From the NCBI GenBank assembly GCA_029964075.1, contig CM057141.1, forward strand, positions 10,788,001 through 10,852,000: 64,000 nt of DNA, written 5' to 3'. The notes under the pieces are model-generated. The model was not told the DNA's origin. It searched no databases and was given only the letters and a program-made list of their open reading frames with translations. A program made the translations under genes and the position numbers. Numbering within the stretch: the stretch's first letter is position 1; every line of letters begins with the position of its first letter. This DNA comes from Patiria pectinifera (taxonomy: Eukaryota > Echinodermata > Asteroidea > Valvatida > Asterinidae). Below, in pieces: positions 34,569 to 44,600 of this stretch.

Positions 34569-35234
34569 GGCAATAAAAAAGTCTCCGGTTTCTGGTCTCC
34601 TTGCGCATCACCGTAGCCATGCGTGTCGGCAAATCTTTTTTGGAAATGCTCAATGTAAGATGATGTCTCAAAACTGCAAAACTCACTGGTTTGACTGGAA
34701 TCCTGTTGCTGCACAATTTTAACATGTTTTAGATGGGGTTACGATCGAGTATAAGCTTTATGTGGCCTCTTTGGGCTCCCATATATTTTGTACTAAATTT
34801 AGTCGGGCACCATTTGCAGACAGTGTTGTAATTTGGTAATTGTGTGTCTGGAAGCCAGACTGTGGGAGCAATGGTCGTGTATCTGGAACCTGTAAACGTT
34901 TTTCAATTAGAGCAATATGTAAGGGAGCAGACTAATAACCAGCCTGGCAGCACATGCACGACGTTGATGTCGCTGTATGGGTTTGACGTTACCGTTTTCT
35001 CTGATTTTTATCTTGACTATCCTAATTTCCTGAAAAATGTTCGTGTCAGTGGAGATCGTAAGTGGGTGCAGAATTCTCAAGCCTTATGGCCTGACTGAGG
35101 TCACCTCAAGCTCCACTCTGTAAGATATTTTTTGAGAGTTTTAAGGGGACCGACTTTTGAAGAAATAAAAAAACACGTCACCACACCACTTTTGGGGCAA
35201 GCTCCATACCAGAAACCAGAGACTTTTTTTTTGC
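34569..35234. mobile_element. diverged copy of the 30320-31063 element just after RMDN1
   Basis: It shares GTCTCCGGTTTCTGG, GCCATGCGTGTCGGCAAA, GATGATGTCTCAAAAC, GCTCCCATATATTTTG and ATGGTCGTGTATCTGGAACC with the intron 5 copy. At its right end it has ACCAGAAACCAGAGAC. It begins 38 bases after the RMDN1 stop, so it forms part of the likely 3'UTR. Confidence 0.8.
34572..34577 (+). promoter_or_regulatory. candidate poly(A) signal of RMDN1
   Basis: AATAAA lies 41 bases after the RMDN1 stop. It is formed by the terminal sequence (GGCAATAAAAAA) of a MITE copy that starts at about 34569, so an element end may supply the 3' end of the transcript. There is no direct evidence of use. Confidence 0.35.
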
Positions 35235-35650
35235 ATCATATAATTATATCTTATGTAATTGGGTTTTTTTGTGTACCTAAAACACACAACAATATTGCTG
35301 AAATGTTTTTCAGAAAATGACCAATAAAAGTTTTTGGGGGTATAAAAAACTTTCTGAAATTCTCGCAGCCATTTCTCTTCAAAGAGAGCCTTGTGATTAT
35401 CCATTATTTAGAAAATGTTATTGTTGCATCGTTCTAGATATCATTGTCACTAAACATAGATTGATTGCATTCAGCAGCCATCTTGGAGGTGTGCTTTGTT
35501 ATGTTAATTCACTAACAATGAATGCCCAAGAGGTCTACTCATGCGTATACCTGTTGAACAAAAGCACACACCTCAAAGATGACCGCAGTGCAAACAATCT
35601 ATTGATATTAGGAATTTTGACAATAGAGTTTTGTGTACTTGGGCAAAGTA

Positions 35651-35845
35651 CAGGGCGAGTCAAAAAAAGCAAAACCCAAATGTCGGGACTATTGTGTTAG
35701 TGAAGTTCTGCAATTAGCACTTTGAAAATCTAGGATACGGAAGCCCAATTCATGAGCGCCCTTTTAGTACAAGAATCATTCAAATCACTCATGTACTTTT
35801 CAAGTTACGGAACTTTAAACACAACCATCGTTCTGTCCACGGACC
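35651..35845 (+). mobile_element. Tc1/mariner-type MITE, second copy
   Basis: It begins TA-CAGGGCGAGTCAAAAAAAG and continues with ATCTAGGATACGGAAGCCCA and TTCAAATCACTCATGTACTT, as at 28955-29160. Confidence 0.65.
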
Positions 35846-35849
35846 TGTG

Positions 35850-37104
35850 ATTTGCGTCTGGAAAAATGAAGATTTATTTTCCAGTTTTCTCAAAAAGCAT
35901 ATCTACTGAGCTGAGACCAAGGTTTTGAACATTCTTTTGATTTTAACCCTAAAGGGCCTGGTTATTTTGACCATCTCTCAGCCGGGGGGGGGGGGATCCC
36001 CTAAGATCTTGGCCATCGAGTGATGAAAAATTATGAAACTCGGTGCATGCATAGAACAACTCAAATTACATACCCAAGAAATTTCATGACTACAGGTCAA
36101 AGGGTTTTGGAATTATGGCTAATTAATTCTGCTTTGTGTAGACTACATATAGTTTCCACGGCGTGTAGCTAAAAAGTCAGAACAGCTTGGGCTATCACGT
36201 AAAAAGTTGAGGGGGGCGCCCCCCCCCCCCCTTTACGGTCAAGTGGTGATATTATTAAAAACAAATAAAATGTATGAACATCAAAATGATCCAGTTTTGC
36301 TTTCTTTTTAAAGATGTTGAACCACGGACATTGTTCCAAATTGTTTTAAATAATAATTTGTTTGAATAATAATAAAAATAAAAGGTTTTTGGTAACTACA
36401 AACATTATGTGTGAAGTATTTGACACAATGGTGAGAAATATAGTTGCAAGCATGCGGTGATCTGTTGTATATAATTTTGAGCGCAATTACACTTTTTTAA
36501 AACCTTTGTAGGGATTATAAGGATGCGTTTTCTAGGGTGTTGGTTGGTCGATATTTGAGGGGGGGGGGGAAGTGTAGGTTTATGGGTTTGTTGGATGGGC
36601 CAGTGTCTGCCATTTAAATCTTATGTGAATATTGTATGCAAAACAATGCACAGATGTTGATGGTCGTTAAAGTTTGTTAATAATTAAGTTGCAAAAAACA
36701 GTTTTTGTCAGAACAGAATTCCATACTGGGCCACCACTCATATTCCTTAATATGACCTGAAAAATACCCAAAGATGTAAATCTGATGAAGAAACACTATT
36801 TAAGGAGTACAAAAATTCTTTTATAATACTTCAACTTTTTCTGTCATGGCCCATAGACTTCGTGCAGGAGGTCTGAGTGGTGGCGCAGTATGGAATTATT
36901 TCCGTTTTGGAAAACTGAACTGAAAGGAATCCTCAATAGACCGGAGTTTTCACTGAATAAAATTTGTCATTGACCACCAAATGGTTTGAAGCTTGTTTTC
37001 CTACTGTCTTTGTGGAGAATTCAAGTTAGTTGTGAATGTGCATGCATTCTCGCGTCTCACATTTCCACTTTTGATGGCAAATACTACAAACTTTTGTCGG
37101 TCAT
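35850..37104. other. gene-free stretch
   Basis: No exon is seen. A G run (35983), a GGGGCGCCCCCCC palindromic run (36212-36232) and another G run (36558) are the only notable sequence features. Confidence 0.45.
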
Positions 37105-37739
37105 ACTAAAAAGCGTCAACACAGCGTCAACACACTCCAAAGCGTCAACACGGCGTCAACACAGCGTCAACACATCCAAAATGCATTAAAAGTGACAAAA
37201 GCAGTATGTAACCCATATGGTGGTATGGACAACAAGATTTTTGACTCAAATAATCAATAGGTTAAACGAAAAAAAAATTTTCAGTTCAAGAAAATTAGTT
37301 CTCCGTAATTGCCCGAGATCGGCTGCCATGTTGCCTCAGTGTGTGCGCGCGCATACCATTATGTTAAAGGGTGATAGCGTTGTACAATGAACCTCAGTCC
37401 TCAAGTCCCTCAGTGATCGAGTGCCACTGGTGTCTCTCGCAGTCCCTCTCGCCCTCTGTTGATTTACAACACGTTACCTACTTGAATACTTGAAATGGTG
37501 TGCGAAAGGCTTTGTGCGAAGTCAAATGGTGGACAACGTCCGTTTCGATTGAAAATCATTTTCGCGTGAATATGCTATAAAATACTAAACAAAAAAAACT
37601 CAAAAATTCTATAATTCTCTCTCATATTATTCTTTACAATTATATGCCCATTCATGTGTGAGTCAGAATGTGTTTTGGATGTGTTGACGGTGTGTTGACG
37701 CTTCTGTCATGTGTTGACGCTGTGTTGACGCTTTTTAGT
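37105..37739. mobile_element. inverted-repeat element with GCGTCAACACA tandem-array ends
   Basis: The left end ACTAAAAAGCGTCAACACAG has five 11-base GCGTCAACACA-type units (37113-37173). The right end has the complementary TGTGTTGACGC units (37679-37730) and closes CGCTTTTTAGT. The interior is about 500 bases of AT-rich sequence without a transposase. Confidence 0.85.
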
Positions 37740-38426
37740 GCGACCCACTTTTGTGGACTGGCGTGATATAAGATGTTAGAAGTGGGGGATATATTATTTT
37801 TTCCCCCCCCCCCCCCCTTTCCGTCCCCGAATAAAAGTTGCAGCCTACGTTTGATTCTATACTCAGAATAGCCAATTCAATAACTCCAAACTCAAAAATT
37901 ATGTTTAAATGATGATCTTTTCCTCGAAAAATTGATTTAAGTGGTCGAAATTGCCTTAGGTTGCGCCATAGCGCGTCTAGACGCCAACTTTTTCTGGGCC
38001 CTAGGGAAATCCCCAGGCCAGTCGAGCAGGCCGGTCTAATAATTGTTGTGCCGTTAGAGGGCGCACTATCGATCACCAGCTATTTTGGTCCGGCGCGCCA
38101 GCTAGCGTACGACATGCGCGACAAGTGTGGGACATCTGCTCGATCGGAAATATCTCAAGTAAATTACTAATATAAAACTAATATTTACAGATTCTTCGTG
38201 GCCTGTATTTTGTTGACAAAACTTATCTGAAATTATGGTAATCCTTACCTTTAGGACCCCATTCCTGTAGCATGTATTAGCTTGACTTGAGTAACTCCAG
38301 CTGACATGCTCATATTCATTCACCAGTCCGAGTAACTTGGACCCTCATAGTTCTAGGAGTAACCTAGGCCTAGTCCCACTAAGTGACTAACTGGGTCGCT
38401 AGAACCCCTATTTTGACATTTGGGAT

Positions 38427-38602
38427 GAGGTAACTCCAGCTACAAAAATACCACTTTTCTTGAAAATTATTATTATATAGGATGGTTAAGACTGTCATTC
38501 ACTAGTACTTTTTTTTATAATACTTTGGTACTTTTTTTTTTTTTTTGGATGTTTGAAAATGTTGTATAGCCTATTTCCCTTTAAGGAAATAGTGAGTGAT
38601 GT
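38427..38602 (+). repeat. direct duplication, copy 1
   Basis: GAGGTAACTCCAGCTACAAA, AAGACTGTCATTCACTAGTA, TAATACTTTGGTACTTTTTT and AAGGAAATAGTGAGTGATGT recur in the same order at 39607-39797. The second copy runs into the decayed ORF at 39771; this one does not. Confidence 0.85.
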
Positions 38603-39360
38603 ATATAAGGTTAAAAGACTCACCAAAACAGCTGGGGGGGGGGAGATTGTGTGTTGCTGAACTATAAAATGGATTTGTTTGTGGTGTCCCGAGTGAATTG
38701 AGTTGTAAAACAAACTTGTATTTGAAAGGTGTGCTAAAGAGCAAATTGTATAGAATGAAAGCTGGTTGCGAAGGCTTTGCATCGAGCATTGTAAGCAATT
38801 AATACGATTACATACATGTGTAGATAGTGACACTATAAACAGAGCAAGAATTTGACGGTATCGACCAATTGAAGCTGAGCCTGAGGGAAAGGGTGATATT
38901 TATTCATTACCTGTAACAACTTGTGAAGGAGGCGATAGTACACATTTTGACTGCACACCATAATTATTTGGATAGAAACTTAAATACTTCTAGAATAAGT
39001 AGAAGGCTGCTCGTCATCGAAACAGCCTTTTAATTCTGAAGTAGAAACCTTATAGTTATAAATATTCGTGAGGCTTGAAAAGATTGAAAAATATTGCAAA
39101 AACCAGTGTTACAGCTTTGAAAAATGGACACACCAAAGACTATTTTTCCAATTTAAAAGACAAATACTGAACATACTAAAATGGTTTTTAGCGCATGCTT
39201 GCATCATTATGGGAAACAAGCCCGACAGTTGCATTTTAGAAATCGGCCTTTGCAACCACATGGCTGCTAGTACCATTGATAATTTTTTTACATTGTATGA
39301 ACTAGCTTGAATTTCCCGTTTTCTAGGCTCATGGGAGATGGGGTGTCAAAATACGGTACT
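38603..39360. other. gene-free stretch between the two direct copies
   Basis: It is AT-rich, with a G run at 38632 and no exon or recognised repeat. Confidence 0.4.
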
Positions 39361-39621
39361 AGTTGGAGTTACCTCAGCCTTATATTTTATCATTCAGCCC
39401 TATCCGGTTCGTTAGTCTGACGTCATCTCAATTCACCCATATGTACTTCACACGGTGTAGCATAGCACAAATGGAACCGGAAGTTAACGCACCTCAAGTA
39501 TTTGTCCAAACTCCAATGGGCGGTAGTAATCAGTGGTGCGCGCGCGTGTATAACATTTTTACTAACGAACTGGATATGTTATCAACCAATGATAAAATAT
39601 AGGGCTGAGGTAACTCCAGCT
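39361..39621. mobile_element. short MITE with AGTTGGAGTTACCTCAGCC ends
   Basis: AGTTGGAGTTACCTCAGCCT and TATATTTTATCATT at the left pair with AATGATAAAATATA and GGGCTGAGGTAACTCCAGCT at the right. The 260-bp interior is unique. Confidence 0.8.
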
Positions 39622-39797
39622 ACAAAAATACTACTTTTCTTGAAAATGACAGCACACTACATGTAGGTGCCATTATGGTTTATAAGACTGTCATTCACTA
39701 GTACTTTATTATAATACTTTGGTACTTTTTTTTCTTCTTTTTATTTTTTGATGTTTGCAAATGTTGTATATTCCTTTAAGGAAATAGTGAGTGATGT
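39607..39797 (+). repeat. direct duplication, copy 2
   Basis: This is the partner of 38427-38602, with about 20 extra bases (GACAGCACACTACATGTAGG) in the middle. Its first 15 bases are the right end of the 39361-39621 MITE. Confidence 0.85.
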
Positions 39798-39921
39798 TGT
39801 GGGAGTAAGTGGTGGTAAAAAAGAAAAGATGGATGAGATTGTTACTGCTGTGAAAAATACAATGAGTGATACATGTAGGCGTGCAGTTGAGAAGAAGTTC
39901 AATGAGATGTTAAAGGAGTAT

Positions 39922-40159
39922 CCGCTCCGTACACAAGTACCCCCTCACCGGCAAAGAAAGCACAGTTAGGGGTGACCGACTGACGCCATCTTGCCTGACT
40001 GGAATTTTGCCGCGACGCGCGGCCGTACCACTGCGTGTACATAGTAAAAATCCCCTGGTCACACACAAGGAACGGTGCGCGTCAACCAGCTAAATGTTCC
40101 GCCCATGTGACGTCGTTCCTAGGTAAAAGGGCGCCCTCTTTTGATGGCGCACGGATCCC
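39922..40159. mobile_element. MITE of the GGGCTCTGTGC family inside the decayed ORF
   Basis: It starts CCGCTCCGTACACAAGTACC and ends GGCGCACGGATCC. The first 55 bases match the inverted copy at 32518. It splits the ORF between NEMLKEY and the EWNDMS block. Confidence 0.65.
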
Positions 40160-40551
40160 ATAGGAGAGATATGTTGCCAATTTAGTAAAGGATGAATGGA
40201 ATGACATGAGTGTTGAACAGAGAACGAGTATAGAACGAATGAAAATGGGTGTTTTTTTTTAGAATGCACTCCATCGTGGGATTAGCGGAGCAGGGGAGTA
40301 CTTGTCTGAAAGTGTTGGAAAAGAATGTAGTGGGATGTATTGGGTGGCAAGAAAGTAGGGAGTAGAATGTACCAGGATGCAGTGAAGTGGGTTGTGGAAC
40401 AGAGGGGTGGTGAGAACGGTTTGTAAGAGCGTGCAGACGAGAGCATGTGAGGAGTCTGGTAATTCAATGTGTTCCTGAAAAGGGAATGTGGCATGAAGGA
40501 AGTACCCCTTGCACCATTTCGGGGAAATTGCTTTAATATTTTGTTCCATAA

Positions 40552-40894
40552 GGCCAAGTAAAAAAAAAAACAAGTTTAGCGTCCTGCTTTTGAAAAAAAA
40601 AAAGGAGGCGGCCCTTTATTTTTATTTTTTCTGCTTCCAAAATGGCTTCTCAACCGGCCTATTTTTCAAGATGGCCTCCAGCTTTTTTTTGGAAATGGCC
40701 GCCACTTGGACTCAGGAATGACAGACATGCACCAGCTTTATATGGGATAGATGCAAAGGCAAAGAGAACAGAATGATGTCACTGTTTAAAATTTATCTTT
40801 TTTTCGTGTTAAAAAAAAATGAAAAAAAAGGAGGCGGCCTCCAAAAAGGAAGCGGGCGGGGACTCTAAATTTGTTTGTTTGTTTGTATTTGGCC
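40552..40894. mobile_element. Harbinger-like MITE with TAA target duplication inside the decayed ORF
   Basis: GGCCAAGTAAAAAAAAAACA at the left and TTTGTATTTGGCC at the right are flanked by TAA on both sides. The GGAGGCGGCC blocks and AAGATGGCC/AATGGC text match the other copies. Removing the element and one TAA rejoins the ORF in frame. Confidence 0.9.
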
Positions 40895-41339
40895 TAATAA
40901 TGCAGGGGTGTACTTCCTTCATCCTCATCTGTTGCAGTTTTTCGAGTGTACAAAGGATGAGAACCAACTTAAGAGTGCAGTGTATGCAGATTTGAAGGTG
41001 AAAGAGTATAAGACAGGATTGAGAGCATTGGGAGTGATTGACAAAATTGTGACTGGGCCGCTGTGGGATGTTCAGTATGCCGTGCCGGTCAAAGACCTTA
41101 CAAAATTTGAAGATTGGTTCACAGTCAAATATCCACTGCCTATCAGAAAATGGCTGCAGAATTTTTCTAAAGATCATGGGTCATTCAATTAGCAAATATC
41201 AAGTGAAAAAGAAGTCTTGATTTGAGAGTATTAGAGATACCTTTATGGAGGTAGAGAGGGTCGTAAATTTTTAGAATATTAAAAGTTTCTACGTTTGATT
41301 TTGATATGGTTTTGTTGTAGGCTATAACAGATCACACCA

Positions 41340-41632
41340 ATGGCCAACAATCCTAACTTGACTTCTTTTGCCCCCAACAGTTTTCTCTTCATGATCCTCC
41401 TCTGGCGTCATCTTCTCCGCCTCATCCTCGCCGCATTCTCCCTCCTCATCTTCTGCGAGTTCCTGATCTACTACTTCATCGCCCTCCCGTGCTCATGGCC
41501 GCAGCTGCCCCGAGGTGACGGGGGTAGGGATGCCCCAGGGGGTGGGGAAACGGCTCCCCTGCGTGCCATGTTCCTGTCCGACACCCACCTACTTGGGAAC
41601 AGACTTGGTCACTGGTTTGACAAGCTACGCAG
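41340..41632 (+). CDS. MPPE1: MPPE1 coding exon 1
   Basis: The exon encodes residues 1-97 plus two bases. It carries the signal-anchor segment ([19 protein letters not shown]), a Gly/Asp-rich linker, and the first phosphoesterase motif in [11 protein letters not shown]. The donor is CGCAG|gtatgc. Confidence 0.93.
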
Positions 41633-44600
41633 GTATGCTGGTCATTCTTGTATAGCTTTTTCCCTCGACAATTTAATTACACTTTAGGCATGTTTATTCC
41701 TCAATATTTACCAGTTTGACGCAACTCTTTCCAACGGATTTCCGTGTTGGTGAGCCGTGAAATGCCTCTAATATGCAAAATGGGTGTGGTGGTGAAGCCA
41801 CCTCCCCAAAGAAATGGGTGAGGCAAAAAAAGCTACCTCCCCCACAAAGCCAGCGAGGATGCAAAGCCGCCTTGATTGATATCAAATCAAGTCCAACTAA
41901 ACATACCTTACACATTAGCCTTGGCAGTTAATGAATGACAGGCAGCACCTTTCTTTTTCTTCGTAAAGGTACAGTCTTTGACAAAATGGTCGCTTTATTC
42001 GGCATTACTACAGAACACAGCAGAAAGCCCAAAATAGATGAAGTCAATAATTTGACACAGATCAGTCAAACTAAACCTAACGTCAACATTTTTGTCTCTG
42101 CAATCAATGAATGACAGAGACCAGCGTAGCCACTCCTTGGAATTGTCCCAATATCTTGGGAGTTCAGTCGTTTTGCTGAGCCTTTGGACTTTTTGCGTAT
42201 TGAGAACACACGAAAGTATGGATTACGCAATGCGCAAAATGTTAATTGAAACACTTTGTGAGACCCATTTACATAAAAATATTTTGCGCCTAAAATTTGG
42301 CGGTTTGAGTTTGGCCGTCGGTAAAGCAGAATAATTGCGTTACAGTCAACTTCATGACCTTTTTCTCGTTATAGTTATAGTGTGTAGTTATTACCTAGTT
42401 TTAAAACAGTTTTATTGTGGATGCATAACATGACAGAAACTGATCAGTGAATCATCAACCCCGTCTCCTTGTTTCTTTATTCTCAAGTTCCCCAGCCTTT
42501 AGTTTAGTTCTGTAATTCTCCCAAGATTGTTCAGCCAGGCTATACATGATGCTGATAGCTTTGAAAATCTTGGGAATTTTTCTGCCGTCATCTTGGGATT
42601 TTCAAATTTGATGAGTGGCCACACTGATAGAGAGTGCCCTTTCATACTCTTTTGACTGTAGGGAATGGCAGATGCAGAGAGCGTTTCAGACAGCGATGAC
42701 CTTAGCCAATCCGGATGTGGTCTTTATTCTTGGCGATCTGACTGACGAAGGAAAATGGGCCAGTGATCAGGTGGGGAAAAAAATAATATCCAAAATTTCG
42801 TATTTGGCTCCTCTTTTTTTCATACGGCAAAAAAGAAACAAAAGTTTGTTCGCGGTTACCTTGCCCAACATGGAGTATCGTGCAGAACTTAAATCATTTG
42901 AATGATAAATAATGGGGGGAAAAAATGGTACTGCCCCACCCTAATTTTGGTGGACATCCATTTCATCCATTTCTGAAACTTACAGCAAAAGCAAATGTTG
43001 TATATTCCCTTTAACCCTAACAGAACTCAACCCATCAAACCTCAACGGCATGTTTTGTTGGAATCTGTCAGGATGGGTACAGTACCCCTAAACTGACAGT
43101 CTTTTACATTGGGTTGGCACACCTCCAGAATCAAAGTCAGAAATTTGTGTGTGCAGTTTCCCATATGGTGTTGGAATTGGCCATGATGGGTATGGTTCCT
43201 AGTAAATCATGCTAGGGAGTTAGGGTTATTAAAAGGAGGTGCAAAAACTGTTTGAGCTGAACATGCTTAAGAAAGTTTTAGTCTAATTTTTGTTTCCCAC
43301 CCAACAGGAATTTGGCGAGACAGTGGAACGCTTCAATAACATGTTCAAAGTGGGCGAAACTATTGAGTTCCATGTTGTCGTCGGCAATCATGACATTGGA
43401 TTCCATGAATCGTAAGTTGTTCTTCATCCGAAGAAATTCAATCAGAGATTATGTTTGGCCAGAGGATTTCATCATCCAATTTTTGCAATTCCTTAAAGAT
43501 CAAAAGATGTGTTTTTTTAATCAGTATATATGATCATATTATGAGATTCAAGTCGGACTTTTTAAGAGTTATCGCAGATATCTGATTAATGATTCAGACC
43601 ATTTATACCAAACTGACAAAAAAGGCCCCCCAAAAAATACTTCTGCTTCCGGTTACCTGACCGACCCTATTTTGAGGCCACGACCCTTAACATTTTATCA
43701 GCAAGTCAAAAAAAAAAAAAAATTTAATAATAAATTTAAAAAAATCCTGTTGTCTTTTCTGTCTTCACAAAACACCTCTCAACAACCCTTTTGCATCAAA
43801 AATGCTTGTATTTAGTTGTTTTCCTACTTACATTCGCTCTTTTTTAAAAAGAAACCTCCTTTGTTTTTACAAGTTTGCTTCGCGATAACTACTAAACTAC
43901 ATGTAGTTCGCAATTTAAACATTCCTAAAAAAAACTTTACAAGTTACTTTAAACCATTTAAACTTTTGTAAGTAAACAAATGAATTCGCAGCTTGCAAAT
44001 TCAGTTAGTTACAATTGAATACCGCATTCAATCAGCACCCAAAAAAATTGGCCCCAAAAAAGTTCTTACCTATTTGTTCCAAACCCTATTTGTGAAAGGC
44101 ATGTAACCGGAAGCAGAAGCATTTTGGGGGGGGGGCCTAGTCTGTAGTTTCCTCGACCATTACTAGATGATGGATGTAAAAGATTTGAAAAAAATCTTTT
44201 TTCAGGTTTATTCACTGAATTCTAAAATCTCTGTCATGGACATTACCGTAATGCTGGAATTGTTCACGTCTTGTTTTTATATTATGTCAGGGTCACCAAG
44301 AGCAAGTTGGAACGCTTTCAGGAGATGTTCGACATTCCTCCCGTCAAAATCCTGACAATTAAAGACAATGTGTAAGTACAAGCCGCTGTGCATAATGCCT
44401 TCCTCATTTGTAAGCATATAAACACACTTGGTTAAGGGAATAAAAACGTGCCGGCCAGTCACATGTTTATTGTTTATTCGGTCAACAAGTCAAAACAAGT
44501 CAATACTTTTAACAAATTTCCAACGATTTTATGTAACAATTTCACATCAGTTTTGTGAAACACCCGTCTGGCAATATCTATGTTAGGCGAAATAAAAAAA

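Larger units (their letters stand above)
39771..41192 (+). pseudogene. decayed ORF of an unassigned, possibly mobile-element-derived family, cut by two MITEs
   Basis: Three blocks read as parts of one protein. 39771-39920 gives FKEIVSDVVGV and DTCRRAVEKKFNEMLKEY. 40160-40551 gives EWNDMSVEQRTSIERMKMG and, with frameshifts and stops, RTVCKSVQTRACEESGN and PLAPFRGNCFNILFH. 40895-41192 gives GVYFLHPHLLQFFECTKDEN and YKTGLRALGVIDKIVTGPLW. I recall similar uncharacterised proteins, in many copies, in aquatic invertebrates, but cannot name the family. The blocks are separated by insertions at about 39922-40159 and 40552-40894. Stops and frameshifts in the middle block mean it is dead. It ends about 150 bases upstream of the first coding exon of MPPE1. 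Confidence 0.6.

Noticed and set aside
37113-37173. CRISPR-like array or minisatellite
   Set aside because: The units are adjacent without spacers and are mirrored at 37679-37730, so they are the ends of one element in a eukaryotic genome.
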